From positions 1-64,000 of the forward strand of contig NZ_QJKI01000015.1 in NCBI RefSeq assembly GCF_003201855.1: 64,000 nt of DNA, given 5' to 3'. The notes under the pieces were generated by a model, which was not told the DNA's origin, searched no databases, and saw nothing but the letters and a program-made list of their open reading frames with translations. This document shows positions 1 to 8,733 of the stretch, one piece after another (positions within the stretch are counted from its first letter, which is position 1; every line of letters starts with the position of its first letter). The position numbers were made by a program, and so were the translations under genes. Origin of the DNA: Rivihabitans pingtungensis (GTDB lineage Bacteria > Pseudomonadota > Gammaproteobacteria > Burkholderiales > Aquaspirillaceae).

Positions 1-2069
1 GTTTCGTAGTCCAGCGTGGTGCCGGCCTTGAATTGCAGGTTGGCGCCGCTGAGCTGAAAGCGTGCCTGGTCGGCGCCGCCGACAATGCTGTAGGTAAAGG
101 TGTCGCCGGCATCCGGGTCGGTGCTGCTCAGGGAGCCGATGGTCAGCGCGCTGGCGGTGGCGGTGTTTTCTGCCACACTGCTATGGCTCAGGGCGATGTG
201 GGTCGGCGCCGAATTGCTGTAGCGGTCATCGGTCGCGATATTGGCCAGCCCCACCACGCCGCTGGCCAGGCTGGTGGCGACTGCGCTGCTGTCGCCGCCA
301 GTACCGCCCCAGGTGACCACGCTGCCGTCGCTTTTCAGCGCAGCAAAGGCGCCGTAAGTGCTGTAAATCTGGCTGACGCCACTGCTCAGGCTGGCGGCGA
401 CTGCGCTGCTGTCGCCGCCGCCGCCGCCGCTGTAGCTGTTATCCCCCCAAGTAACCACGCTGCCATCGCTTTTTAGCGCAGCAAAGGCGTCGCTGGCGCT
501 GTAAATCTGGCTAACGCCACTGCTCAGACTGGCGGCCACGGCGCTGCTGTCACCGCTCCTGCTGATGCCGCTGCCACTGCCATCCCCCCAAGTGACTACA
601 CTGCCGTCGCTTTTCAGCGCAGCAAAGGCCCAGTTGGTGCTGTAAATCTGGCTGACGCCACTGCTCAGGCTGGCGGTAACGGCGCTGCTGTCACCGCCGC
701 GGTCATTAGATCCCCAAGTGACTACACTACCATCGCTTTTCAGCGCAGCAAAGGCCAAGGGGGTGCTGTAAATCTGGCTGACGCCGCTGGCGAGGCGGCT
801 GGTCACCGCGCTGCTGTCGCCGCCGAAAACGGGGTCCCCCCAGGTGACCACGCTGCCATCGCTTTTGAGTGCGGCAAAGGCGCTGTGAGCGCTGTAAATC
901 TGGCTGACGCCACTGCTCAGGCTGCTTGCCACCGCACTGCTGTCGCCGCCGTAGCTGCTATTCCCCCAGGTAACCACACTGCCATCGCTTTTCAGCGCAG
1001 CAAAAGCACCTTTTGTGCTGTAAATTTGGCTGACGCCACTGCTCAGGCTGGCGACAACTGCGCTGCTGTCGCCACCAGCGCCGGAATACCCCCAGGTGAC
1101 CACGCTGCCGTCGCTTTTCAGCGCAGCAAAGGCGCTGTAAGCGCTGTAAATCTGGCTGACGCCACTGCTCAGGCTGCTTGCCACCGCACTGCTGTTGCCG
1201 CCGTAGCTGCTATTCCCCCAGGTAACCACACTGCCATCGCTTTTTAGCGCAGCAAAGGCCCAGTTGGTGCTGTAAATCTGGCTGACGCCACTGCTCAGGC
1301 TGGCGGTAACAGCGCTGCTGTCTCCGCCCTTGCTGCTGTCCCCCCACGTGACTACACTGCCGTCGCTTTTCAGCGCAGCAAAGGCGCAGGGGGTGCTGTA
1401 AATCTGGCTGACGCCACTGCTCAGGCTGGCGACAACTGCGCTGCTGTCGCCACCGTAGCCGGCATACCCCCAAGTGACCACGCTGCCATCGCTTTTCAGT
1501 GCAGCAAAGGCGGCCTCGTTGCGAAATTCTCCGGCAGCCTTACCTGGATAGCTCATCCGCACGGGGGTGATGCTCATCGCCAGGTCGCCTTGCCAATCTG
1601 GAGCTAGCGGGCTGGCTTGTAACACGCCGTTCACAGCTTCTAGCGTCCAGTCGCCGTGCATGCCGGTCAGGTTAGTGGATGCAGTGACATCCGCCTGGGT
1701 AAGGTTTGCCAGTGTGCCGATAAAATCGCTGCCGGTCTGGCCTTGGGCCACATCGCAACCATACAGCAGCAGGTCGCCATCCGGGGTCAATGCCTGGCCC
1801 AGGCTACGCAGTTGTGCCTGCACATCGGATTGGCCGAGCTTGGCGGTGTTCAGGGTGTCGCTGCCCAGTTGCAGAATGCCGGCAGCGCCGTGGCCGAACA
1901 GGTGGAGGGCAGAGTATTCACCCGTGTGGACGCTTGCCCATTGGCTCAGTTCGGCCAGGTTGGTGAATGTCTTGAGCGCTGTGCCATCAGGCAGGCTAGC
2001 GGCCAGGGCTTGCCAGTCTGGTAGGGTGGCATCGATCAGTGCTATTTGCTGGAGGGAGGGTGGAAACAT
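1..2069 (-). CDS. Giant DUF4347 / RCC1-like repeat / cadherin-like surface protein (5' part; C-terminus beyond window)
   Basis: The frame is open from an ATG at 2069 to the window edge, so about 689 residues are visible and the end is missing. AGGAAA lies just upstream of the ATG. Residues 1 to about 165 match the DUF4347 pattern, with HLFGHGAAGILQLG and LLYGCDVAQG. Ten RCC1-like units follow, each containing ALKSDGSVVTWG and GVSQIYS. The visible part ends in a cadherin-like domain (SVAENTATAS, STDPDAGDTFTYSI, LDYE). DUF4347 proteins are typically very large, lack a Sec signal and are thought to be exported by type I secretion; no signal peptide is visible here, in line with that. Surface adhesion or binding is an inference. 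The repeat units are nearly identical at DNA level. Confidence 0.85.
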   Translation of the reverse strand, partial: MFPPSLQQIALIDATLPDWQALAASLPDGTALKTFTNLAELSQWASVHTGEYSALHLFGHGAAGILQLGSDTLNTAKLGQSDVQAQLRSLGQALTPDGDLLLYGCDVAQGQTGSDFIGTLANLTQADVTASTNLTGMHGDWTLEAVNGVLQASPLAPDWQGDLAMSITPVRMSYPGKAAGEFRNEAAFAALKSDGSVVTWGYAGYGGDSSAVVASLSSGVSQIYSTPCAFAALKSDGSVVTWGDSSKGGDSSAVTASLSSGVSQIYSTNWAFAALKSDGSVVTWGNSSYGGNSSAVASSLSSGVSQIYSAYSAFAALKSDGSVVTWGYSGAGGDSSAVVASLSSGVSQIYSTKGAFAALKSDGSVVTWGNSSYGGDSSAVASSLSSGVSQIYSAHSAFAALKSDGSVVTWGDPVFGGDSSAVTSRLASGVSQIYSTPLAFAALKSDGSVVTWGSNDRGGDSSAVTASLSSGVSQIYSTNWAFAALKSDGSVVTWGDGSGSGISRSGDSSAVAASLSSGVSQIYSASDAFAALKSDGSVVTWGDNSYSGGGGGDSSAVAASLSSGVSQIYSTYGAFAALKSDGSVVTWGGTGGDSSAVATSLASGVVGLANIATDDRYSNSAPTHIALSHSSVAENTATASALTIGSLSSTDPDAGDTFTYSIVGGADQARFQLSGANLQFKAGTTLDYE
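308..1515 (-). repeat. Ten tandem coding repeats, 123-139 bp period (RCC1-like units)
   Basis: The signature CGTCGCTTTTCAGCGCAGC and close variants recurs near 325, 465, 605, 730, 855, 982, 1105, 1232, 1358 and 1485. Each unit encodes one blade-like repeat with the conserved peptide SDGSVVTWG. The spacer between conserved blocks varies in length by whole codons, which keeps the frame open. Near-identity of neighbouring units suggests recent duplication or gene conversion. Confidence 0.9.
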
Positions 2070-2207
2070 AGCTTTCCTATTGTAAGTAAAAAGCGAGTTG
2101 CCTGTAGCAACGAGCCATATTCCGATAAATTAGAAACGGCTATATCATAAGCCATGGTAGATTTTTTTGCGATGGGCGACTGAGTCGTTTGGAAAAGTGT
2201 GTAAGCC
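2070..2207. other. Short intergenic stretch upstream of the DUF4347 gene
   Basis: This AT-richer stretch should hold the promoter of the minus-strand surface-protein gene. I see a ribosome binding site (AGGAAA) but no confident -35/-10 pair. Its distal part merges with the downstream end of the decayed IS200-type element. Confidence 0.4.
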
Positions 2208-2251
2208 AAAAAACAAGCCCATGCTGTGCGGGCAGCGTGGGCTTGTTTTTT
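2208..2251. terminator. Long hairpin with A/T flanks beside IS200-type tnpA remnant
   Basis: AAAAAACAAGCCCA pairs with TGGGCTTGTTTTTT around a short GC-rich loop, so it can act as an intrinsic terminator in both directions. It lies downstream of the broken tnpA and upstream of the surface-protein gene. IS200/IS605 elements carry end hairpins, so it may be an element end. Confidence 0.7.
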
Positions 2252-2595
2252 GGCCTGAGGAAGAAGTCTCCCCAGTACTTTCAGATCACTTCTTCGTCCC
2301 GCCCCACTGTCGAGACAAAATACCCTCTCGCCCAAAAACTCTGTCCCACAAAGTTGCGCCTGCGCTCTCCGTACACTCGGGCAATGTGGATTGCACTCTT
2401 CCCTTTCATGTACCCCACCACTTGCGACACCGCATGCTTTGGCGGAATCGCAATCAGCATGTGCACATGATCCGGCATCAAATGCCCTTCCAGAATCTCG
2501 CATTCCTTGCGCTGCGCCAACAGTCGGAACATCTCTCCCAAGTGCTTGCGCAGGCTCGCATACAACGCCTTCCTTCGGCACTTCGGAATGAACAC

Positions 2596-2605
2596 CACAT
2601 GGTAT
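2596..2605. repeat. Target-site duplication, left copy
   Basis: CACATGGTAT borders the left inverted repeat of the 217-bp insertion and is repeated exactly at 2823-2832. Confidence 0.9.
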
Positions 2606-2822
2606 CAGGGCAATCGCATGAATGTCTTTATCATGTACCTGGCAGGTATTTGCCCACAACCAACAAGCCAGACACTATCCACACCCTCTCTACTTGTAGG
2701 TTTTTTTGGACGGCATCATGGAAAAAGAAGGCCCGCAGCGGCTGGCCGAGTGTTCATTTCATGAAAATGGTCATCAACTGCTCTGCAGACTTGAGCTGAT
2801 ATCCGTTCATGCGATTGCCCTG
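2606..2822. mobile_element. 217-bp non-autonomous element with inverted repeats and 10-bp target duplication
   Basis: The left end reads CAGGGCAATCGCATGAATG and the right end, reversed, CAGGGCAATCGCATGAACG, 18 of 19 matching. The flanking 10-mers CACATGGTAT at 2596-2605 and 2823-2832 are identical direct repeats. They are the duplicated target inside the IS200-type tnpA. No transposase is encoded, so it looks like a MITE or internally deleted insertion sequence. A 9-12 bp duplication is usual for IS4-type elements, but the parent family is only a guess. Confidence 0.88.
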
Positions 2823-2832
2823 CACATGGTAT
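2823..2832. repeat. Target-site duplication, right copy
   Basis: CACATGGTAT borders the right inverted repeat of the 217-bp insertion. Collapsing the two copies into one restores the tnpA reading frame. Confidence 0.9.
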
Positions 2833-3004
2833 TTGCACTCCCACCAACTGTGGCTTAGGCTCTCAAATTCGTCCATCGTGAAACTCCCTTTATCGAGTGT
2901 GCTTAGCGGCTCACTCCGGAAGTTTCATTGATGGACTCCCATAAATGTCAAACTTCTACTGTTACCCCGGCACAGCTAGGGGATTCCCCGTGATGGTTTA
3001 AGAC

Positions 3005-3330
3005 TTGTTCGTGGATTCCGCTTATGCAGGGGGGGGCGCACAACTGATCTCGCACTGCCATAACATCCGGATACAAGTGGTGCGTTATCCGGCGAATCGC
3101 AACGTTGGGCGCTGGGTGAGCGATAAACAAGCGGATCTGTTCACCGTTGAGACGGACGCGCAGGGGGTTGTCGTGCAAACCAAGCGTTGGAGAGTTGAAC
3201 ACACCCATGCCTAGAACGAACGATCGCATCGTTTGATCGTGCATCATGATCGACTGTCGCAGGTTGCCGAGACATGGGTGTGGCTTGCTGGGACGTGCTT
3301 GTTGCGCCGCCGACTGACCACTTAGATTTT
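3005..3330 (+). pseudogene. IS5-family transposase C-terminal remnant
   Basis: The frame reads FVDSAYAGGGAQLI, then RYPANRNVGRW and KRWRVEHTHA. It hits a TAG where the family has Trp before NER, and continues with HRLIVHHDRL and AETWVWLAG to about 3323. This is the C-terminal third of an IS5-type DDE transposase, including the region of the last acidic catalytic residue. The N-terminal two thirds, with the first catalytic aspartate, are absent upstream. With the internal stop it is a decayed fossil. Confidence 0.75.
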
Positions 3331-3348
3331 GTAAGCACCATTCCAGCA

Positions 3349-3603
3349 TTGCTCACAAAACTCAGCGAAGCGATCTTGGCTAGGCGCGCCGCCGTAGACA
3401 GGCAGCAGTACGGCTAGGCCGCGCAACAACGCTAGTAGCCAGTCACATTGAAACACAAGGGTTCATGCGCCACGAAGAACCTCGCGCCACTCCCGCGCAG
3501 GCGGGAGTCCAGGCGTGTCTACAGCGTACAGCGGTCCAAGCACCCGCCAGTCTGTTCAAATCATGGTGACTGGCTACTAGGAGGGTTTTGTGAGCGGCGC
3601 TTA
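3349..3603 (+). repeat. TAAGAGCCGC-family MITE copy A, interrupted by a nested element
   Basis: The left part (3349-3431) carries CTCACAAAACTCAGCGAAGC and the GTAGACAG core. The right end (3580-3603) carries GGAGGGTTTTGTGAGCGGCG. Between them sits a 147-bp insertion. The right end stops two bases from the accD stop codon. Confidence 0.85.
3433..3579. mobile_element. 147-bp palindrome-ended element nested in MITE copy A
   Basis: Perfect 14-bp inverted repeats TAGTAGCCAGTCAC (3433-3446) and GTGACTGGCTACTA (3566-3579) bound it. The flanks suggest a CTA or CTAG duplication. The interior begins TGAAACACAAGGGTTCA and contains CCCGCGCAGGCGGGAGTCC, resembling a related stretch after the dgt-like gene at 62041-62170. 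It is non-coding and too short to be autonomous. Confidence 0.75.
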
Positions 3604-3605
3604 AC

Positions 3606-4472
3606 TCAGGCCACGGCCGGCTGACGGGTCAGCAGGGTCAGCACTTCCGCCATGCGGCGGCGCAGTTCGCGGCGATCGACGATCATGTCGATGGCGCCTT
3701 TTTCCAGCAGGAATTCCGCCCGCTGAAAACCTTCCGGCAGGGTTTCGCGCACGGTTTGCTCGATCACGCGCGGGCCGGCAAAGCCAATCAGCGCGCCCGG
3801 CTCGGCCATCACCACATCGCCCAAAAAGGCAAAGCTGGCGGAGACGCCGCCCATGGTCGGGTCGGTCAGCACCGAGATGAACGGCAGTTTGTGGTCAGTC
3901 AGCAGTTGCAGCGCGGCGCTGGTTTTGGCCATCTGCATCAGCGAGCTCAGGCCTTCCTGCATGCGCGCACCGCCGGAGGCTGACACGCAGATGAACGGCG
4001 CGCGCTGCTCAACGGCGGCGCGCACGCCGCGCACAAAGCGCTCGCCCACCACCGAACCCATCGAGCCGCCAATAAAGCGGAACTCAAACGCGGCGGCGAC
4101 CACCGGCAGATTGTGGATGCTGCCCTGCATCACCACCAGGGCGTCGTCTTCGCCGGTGCTGCTTTGCGCGGCGGTGAGGCGCTCGGGGTATTTTTTGCTG
4201 TCCTTGAACTTCAGGATGTCCACCGGGGTGACTTCGCTGCCGATTTCAAAGCGGCCTTCGGCGTCCAGCAGCATGTCCAGCCGCGCGCGCGCGCCCACCG
4301 CGTTGTGGTGGCTGCACTTGGGGCAGACGTGCAGATTGTTTTCCAGATCGGTGTGATACAGCACGGCCTCACAGGCCGAGCACTTGCTCCACAGCCCTTC
4401 CGGCACGGCGGATTTGCCGGTTTTGTTGTCTTTTTTGATCTTCGGGGGAAGGAGCTTGTTCAACCAGCTCAT
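3606..4472 (-). CDS. accD: Acetyl-CoA carboxylase carboxyltransferase subunit beta
   Basis: The 288-residue protein is the beta half of the carboxyltransferase that moves CO2 from biotin-BCCP to acetyl-CoA, the committed step of fatty acid synthesis. An N-terminal zinc ribbon is visible (C31, C34, C50, C53), followed by the carboxyltransferase fold with [11 protein letters not shown] and [11 protein letters not shown]. The ATG at 4472 was chosen because AGGAGAG precedes it and the family begins MSWLNKLLP; the frame runs further upstream only as low-complexity proline-rich translation. It is the last gene of the trpF-trpB-trpA-accD run, 79 bases after trpA, an order common in betaproteobacteria. 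Confidence 0.97.
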   Translation of the reverse strand: MSWLNKLLPPKIKKDNKTGKSAVPEGLWSKCSACEAVLYHTDLENNLHVCPKCSHHNAVGARARLDMLLDAEGRFEIGSEVTPVDILKFKDSKKYPERLTAAQSSTGEDDALVVMQGSIHNLPVVAAAFEFRFIGGSMGSVVGERFVRGVRAAVEQRAPFICVSASGGARMQEGLSSLMQMAKTSAALQLLTDHKLPFISVLTDPTMGGVSASFAFLGDVVMAEPGALIGFAGPRVIEQTVRETLPEGFQRAEFLLEKGAIDMIVDRRELRRRMAEVLTLLTRQPAVA

Positions 4473-4551
4473 GTTCTCTCCTGCGCCCGGCCGTCGCGTC
4501 GTGGGCGGCGGCGGGCTGGGGTCTATCGGGCTGAGTCCGGGCGGGCCGGGC

Positions 4552-5343
4552 TCAGGCGTCCAGGGCGGCGCGGATGTCGCGCAGCAGGGTTTGCAAGGTG
4601 GCGGCGGCCTCGCCGGGGGCGGCGGCTTCCACCGCCTGCACCAGCCGGCTGCCAATCACCACGGCGTCAGACACATCGGCCACTTGACGGGCGGTCTGGC
4701 CATCGCGGATGCCAAAGCCCACGCCAATCGGCAGCTGGATGTGCTGACGGATTTCCGCCACCCGGCGCGCCACTTCAGTGACATCCAGGTTGGCGGCGCC
4801 GGTGACGCCCTTGAGCGACACGTAATACACATAGCCGCGCGCGTGGCGGGCAATGCCGGACAGCCGCTCGGCCGGGGTGGTCGGGGCAATCAGGTAAATC
4901 GGCGCCAGTTGTTCGGCGTGCAGCGCCAGCGACAGTGCTTCGGCTTCTTCTGGCGGGCAATCCACCGTCAGCAGGCCATCCACGCCAGCGGCGCGGGCCG
5001 CCTTGGCAAATTCGGCGTAGCCCATGGCTTCCACCGGGTTCAGGTAGCCCATCAGCACCACCGGGGTGGCGTCGTCGTCGGCGCGAAACTGCGCCACCAT
5101 GGCCAGCACATCGCGCAGGCCCACGCCGTGGGCCAGGGCGCGCTCGCTGGCGCGCTGGATCACCGGGCCGTCGGCCATCGGGTCGGAAAACGGCACGCCC
5201 AGCTCAATCACGTTGGCGCCGCCGGCCACCAGCGCGTGCATCATCGCCACGGTCTGGCCCGGTTCGGGGTCGCCGGCGGTAATGAACGGGATCAGCGCCT
5301 TGCGCCCGGCCAGCTCGGCAAAACAGCGGTCAATACGGTTCAT
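4552..5343 (-). CDS. trpA: Tryptophan synthase alpha subunit
   Basis: This 263-residue TIM-barrel subunit cleaves indole-3-glycerol phosphate to indole and glyceraldehyde 3-phosphate and channels indole to TrpB. The catalytic acids are in [15 protein letters not shown] (E47 and D58), and the start [11 protein letters not shown] is typical. It begins 51 bases after trpB ends and is co-oriented with trpF, trpB and accD, so the four are likely one transcript. Length is normal for the family. Confidence 0.97.
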   Translation of the reverse strand: MNRIDRCFAELAGRKALIPFITAGDPEPGQTVAMMHALVAGGANVIELGVPFSDPMADGPVIQRASERALAHGVGLRDVLAMVAQFRADDDATPVVLMGYLNPVEAMGYAEFAKAARAAGVDGLLTVDCPPEEAEALSLALHAEQLAPIYLIAPTTPAERLSGIARHARGYVYYVSLKGVTGAANLDVTEVARRVAEIRQHIQLPIGVGFGIRDGQTARQVADVSDAVVIGSRLVQAVEAAAPGEAAATLQTLLRDIRAALDA

Positions 5344-5394
5344 GCATCATCCATCAATTGCGCGCCCGGCGCGCGGCCGGGCTGGGTTGGCTTG

Positions 5395-6594
5395 TCAGAG
5401 CGTGATGCCGGCCAGGCCGGCCACGGTGTTGATGTCTTTGTCGCCACGGCCGGACAGATTGACCAGAATCACCTGATCCTTGCCCAGGGTGGGCGCCAGC
5501 TTGGCGGCGTAGGCCAGCGCGTGGCTGGATTCCAGCGCGGGGATGATCCCCTCGTAGCGGCACAGATCGTGGAAGGCGGTCAGCGCCTCGGCGTCGGTCA
5601 CCGCCACGTATTCGGCGCGGCCGATGTCCTTCAGGTAGCTGTGCTCGGGGCCCACGCCCGGATAATCCAGGCCGGCCGACACCGAATGGGTTTCGATGAT
5701 CTGGCCGTTGGCGTCCTGCATCAGATAGCTGCGTGCGCCGTGCAGCACGCCAGGGCGACCTGCCGACAGCGGCGCGGCGTGGCGGCCGGTTTCCAGACCG
5801 TCGCCGCCGGCTTCCACGCCAATCAGGCGCACGCCTTCCACCGGGATATACGGGTGGAACATGCCGATGGCGTTGGAGCCGCCGCCCACGCACGCCACCA
5901 CGGCGTCCGGCTGGCGGCCGATCATCTCGGGCATTTGCACCTTGGATTCTTCGCCAATCACCGAGACAAAATCCCGCACCAGCATCGGGTAGGGGTGCGG
6001 GCCGGCGGCGGTGCCCAGAATGTAGAAGGTGCTGTCCACATTGGTCACCCAGTCGCGCATGGCTTCGTTGAGCGCGTCCTTGAGGGTTTTCGAGCCGGAT
6101 TCCACCGGCACCACGGTGGCGCCCAGCAGCTTCATGCGGAACACATTGGGCGCCTGACGCTTGACGTCTTCAGCGCCCATATACACCACGCATTCCATGC
6201 CGTAGCGGGCGGCCACGGTGGCGGTGGCCACGCCATGCTGGCCGGCGCCGGTTTCGGCGATCACCCGCTTTTTGCCCATGCGCTTGGCCAGCAGCGCCTG
6301 GCCGATGGCGTTGTTGATCTTGTGCGCGCCGGTGTGGTTGAGGTCTTCGCGCTTGAGGTAAATCTGCGCGCCGCCACAGGCTTCGCTCAGCCGGCGGGCG
6401 TGGTAAATCGGGCTGGGGCGGCCGACGTAGTGCTTGAGTTCGTTCTGGTATTCGGCCAGAAACTCGGGGTCGTTCTTGTAGCGGGCGTATTCACGCGTCA
6501 ATTCGTCCAGCGCCGACATCAGGGTTTCGGCGACATACACGCCGCCGTAACGGCCAAAGTGGCCTTGTGCGTCGGGAAGGTCATACGGATGCAT
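5395..6594 (-). CDS. trpB: Tryptophan synthase beta chain (TrpB1 type)
   Basis: The 399-residue PLP enzyme condenses indole with serine to make tryptophan. The Schiff-base lysine is K92 in [10 protein letters not shown], and the phosphate-binding loop [10 protein letters not shown] is present. It overlaps the 3' end of trpF by 14 bases, implying translational coupling. A second, TrpB2-type homologue occurs at 35117-36472, so this one, next to trpA, is the partner of the alpha subunit. Confidence 0.97.
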   Translation of the reverse strand: MHPYDLPDAQGHFGRYGGVYVAETLMSALDELTREYARYKNDPEFLAEYQNELKHYVGRPSPIYHARRLSEACGGAQIYLKREDLNHTGAHKINNAIGQALLAKRMGKKRVIAETGAGQHGVATATVAARYGMECVVYMGAEDVKRQAPNVFRMKLLGATVVPVESGSKTLKDALNEAMRDWVTNVDSTFYILGTAAGPHPYPMLVRDFVSVIGEESKVQMPEMIGRQPDAVVACVGGGSNAIGMFHPYIPVEGVRLIGVEAGGDGLETGRHAAPLSAGRPGVLHGARSYLMQDANGQIIETHSVSAGLDYPGVGPEHSYLKDIGRAEYVAVTDAEALTAFHDLCRYEGIIPALESSHALAYAAKLAPTLGKDQVILVNLSGRGDKDINTVAGLAGITL

Positions 6595-7204
6595 GGTGAA
6601 CTCCTGCGATAAATGCCGCCATGCGGGCAGCGTCCTTGATGCCTTTGCTGGCTTCCACGCCGCTGGATGTGTCCACGGCGGCGGGACGCACGGCGCGGAT
6701 GGCGGCGGTGATGTTGTCGGGCTCCAGCCCGCCCGAGAGGATCAGCGGCAGCGGCAAATCCGCTGGCAGCAGGCTCCAGTCAAAGGTGGCGCCGGTCCCG
6801 CCCGGCACGCCCGGCACAAAGGCGTCGGTCAGCAAACCGCGCGCGCCGGCGTGGGCAATCGCGTATTGTAGCAAATCCAGGCCGGGCTGGACGCGCACGG
6901 CTTTCAGATAAGGGCGTTGAAACTGCCGGCAAAAATCCGGGCTTTCTTCGCCGTGAAACTGCAAGACGTCAATCGGCACGGCGGCCAGCACGCGGTGCAC
7001 CTCGTCCGGCTCGGGATCGACAAACAGCGCCACCACCGTCACCAGCGGCGGCAAGGCGGCGACAATGGCGCGCGCTTGCTCCAGGCTGACATGGCGCGGG
7101 CTTTTGGGATAAAAAACCAGGCCGATGGCGTCAGCGCCCAGCTGGGCGGCGGCCTGGCCGTCTTCGGGGCGGGTGATGCCGCAGATTTTGATGCGAACGG
7201 GCAT
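6581..7204 (-). CDS. trpF: Phosphoribosylanthranilate isomerase
   Basis: The 207-residue TIM barrel catalyses the Amadori rearrangement of N-(5-phosphoribosyl)anthranilate in tryptophan synthesis. The opening [13 protein letters not shown] holds the catalytic cysteine, and VDTSSGVE near the end is the usual phosphate-binding region. I place the start at ATG 7204; a TTG at 7222 in the same frame would add six residues. Neither start has a strong ribosome binding site. The gene follows truA by about 40 bases and overlaps trpB. Confidence 0.95.
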   Translation of the reverse strand: MPVRIKICGITRPEDGQAAAQLGADAIGLVFYPKSPRHVSLEQARAIVAALPPLVTVVALFVDPEPDEVHRVLAAVPIDVLQFHGEESPDFCRQFQRPYLKAVRVQPGLDLLQYAIAHAGARGLLTDAFVPGVPGGTGATFDWSLLPADLPLPLILSGGLEPDNITAAIRAVRPAAVDTSSGVEASKGIKDAARMAAFIAGVHHASV

Positions 7205-7243
7205 GGTGAATGGGCTCGGCAAAAATAACAGGGTGAAAACCGC

Positions 7244-8038
7244 TCAAACATCCGCCTGTCGGCGCGGGCCATACAGCGGCGGCGGCGAGGGCAGGCCGAA
7301 TTCTTCCGGGTAGCGCACGCCGGTCAGGTACAGGCCATCGGGCATGAAGGTGGGCGGCGCGCTGGCGCGGCTGCGCGCCGCCAGCAGCTCGGCCATCCAT
7401 TCGGCCGGCTTGCCGCCCTTGCCCACCATCAGCAAGGCGCCGACCAGATTGCGCACCATATGATGCAAAAAGGCGTCGGCTTCCAGGCTGAAGGTGAGGG
7501 TGTCGCCCACCCGCTCGATATCCAGCCGGGTGAGGGTTTTCACCGGGGTCTTGGCCTGGCACTCGGCGGCGCGAAAGCTGGAAAAATCATGCTGGCCCAA
7601 TAAATGCGCGCTGGCCTCACGCATGGCCTCCACCTCCAGCGGCGCATGAAACCAGCCCACCTGGCCGGCGGCAATCGCCGGGCGCACCGGGCGGTTCAGC
7701 AGCACATAGCGGTAGCAGCGCGCATAGGCGGAAAAACGCGAATGAAAATGCTCGGGCACCGGCTGCGCCCAGCACACCGCCACGCCGGGCGGCAAATGGC
7801 TGTTCACCCCGCGCACCCAGGCGCCGGGCGGGCGCGGCACATCGCAATCCAGATGCGCCACCTGGCCGGTGGCGTGCACGCCAGCGTCGGTGCGCCCGGC
7901 GGCGTGGCAGCGCACCGGCGCGCCGACAATCGCCGCCACTGCGCGCTCCAGCGCATCTTGCACGGTGTTGCCCTTGGGCTGGGTTTGCCAGCCGGAAAAC
8001 CCGCGTCCGTCGTATTCGACGCCTAATGCAATTCTCAT
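7244..8038 (-). CDS. truA: tRNA pseudouridine(38-40) synthase
   Basis: The 264-residue enzyme converts uridines 38-40 of the tRNA anticodon arm to pseudouridine. The catalytic aspartate is D51 in AGRTDAGVHATG, and MRIALGVEYDGRGFSGWQ is the standard opening. The frame is open far upstream, but family alignment points to ATG 8038. It sits 11 bases downstream of the EcfT-like gene and directly before trpF, the usual betaproteobacterial arrangement fimV-truA-trpF. Confidence 0.96.
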   Translation of the reverse strand: MRIALGVEYDGRGFSGWQTQPKGNTVQDALERAVAAIVGAPVRCHAAGRTDAGVHATGQVAHLDCDVPRPPGAWVRGVNSHLPPGVAVCWAQPVPEHFHSRFSAYARCYRYVLLNRPVRPAIAAGQVGWFHAPLEVEAMREASAHLLGQHDFSSFRAAECQAKTPVKTLTRLDIERVGDTLTFSLEADAFLHHMVRNLVGALLMVGKGGKPAEWMAELLAARSRASAPPTFMPDGLYLTGVRYPEEFGLPSPPPLYGPRRQADV

Positions 8039-8049
8039 GGGTGACTGTG

Positions 8050-8727
8050 CTATCCGAAAACCGAAGCCGCCAGCGCCAAGGCCAGGACAAGCCAGGCCAG
8101 CAGGTCGCGGGCGGTCAAAGCCTGCAATTGTAGCGTCAATGCCCGCCCCTCGTCGCCCTGTGCGTGGTCTGGCCCCGCCGTTGGCGCGGCGGACAAGGCT
8201 TGCCACAGGTCGCGCCAGCGCGGCGGTGCCTGGCCGGTCAGTCGTTCGCTTTCTTCCAGCGTCAGCCACAGCCGCAGCGCCGCGCGGTTGATGTCCAGCC
8301 CCAGCCAGGTCAGCGGCCAGCACAGCGTGCGCAGGCCCAACAGCCAGGTCTGGCGGCTGCGGCTGGCGAACAGCGCCTTCATGCACCACAGCAAGGCCAG
8401 CAGCCGCAGCGCGTGCAGGCCGCCTTCCAGCACGCCTTCACGGGTGGGCGCCCAGTCCGCCGGCCACAGCGCCTGGCCGGGCGTGCTCCACGCCATCGCC
8501 GCCAGCAGCGCCGCCAACAGCCAGCGCATCCGCCGCGCCGCCAGCCACGGCGCCGCCCGCTCGCGCCGCGCCGCCAGGCCGGCGCAAGCCGCTGCGGCGG
8601 CCAGTTGCAGCGGCCACGGCCACAAGGGCAGCATCACCGCCAGCATCAGCCAGGCGGCCAGCGGGGTGGCGGGATGAAAAAACCCCGAGCCGGCGGGCCG
8701 GTCGGGGCTGGAAACAGAAAAACCCAT
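8050..8727 (-). CDS. Multi-pass membrane protein, CbiQ/EcfT-like
   Basis: This 225-residue protein has about five hydrophobic segments: near 20-50, 66-85, 104-122, 128-145, and the last 18 residues. A cytoplasmic stretch contains LTLEESERLTG. The layout resembles the transmembrane T component of energy-coupling factor transporters, but I see no ATPase or substrate-specificity gene nearby, so the assignment is tentative. ATG 8727 begins six bases after the fimV stop; GTG 8730 is an alternative. Tight spacing with fimV and truA suggests co-transcription. Confidence 0.55.
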   Translation of the reverse strand: MGFSVSSPDRPAGSGFFHPATPLAAWLMLAVMLPLWPWPLQLAAAAACAGLAARRERAAPWLAARRMRWLLAALLAAMAWSTPGQALWPADWAPTREGVLEGGLHALRLLALLWCMKALFASRSRQTWLLGLRTLCWPLTWLGLDINRAALRLWLTLEESERLTGQAPPRWRDLWQALSAAPTAGPDHAQGDEGRALTLQLQALTARDLLAWLVLALALAASVFG

Positions 8728-8733
8728 CACGAT

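Larger units (their letters stand above)
2281..2876 (-). pseudogene. tnpA: IS200/IS605-family Y1 transposase (tnpA), interrupted and truncated
   Basis: Two pieces form one gene. The N-terminal piece starts at ATG 2876 and reads MDEFESLSHSWWECKYHV; the rest resumes at 2598 with VVFIPKCRRK. The HUH motif is visible as HVHMLIAIPP, preceded by EILEGHLMPD. A 217-bp insertion splits the codons after CKYHV, and removing one copy of the 10-bp duplication restores the frame exactly. Near the C-terminus a TGA follows STVGRDEEVI, so the part that normally carries the catalytic tyrosine region and tail is truncated or mutated. The element is therefore dead as an autonomous transposon. Family members are about 130 to 150 residues. 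Confidence 0.85.

Noticed and set aside
308-1515. CRISPR array
   Set aside because: The regular repeats are 123-139 bp, stay in frame and encode RCC1-like units; spacers are not unique 30-mers.
4384-6612. 742-codon plus-strand frame over trpA/trpB
   Set aside because: It is antisense to well-conserved trp genes and exists only because GC-rich codons leave the opposite frame open.
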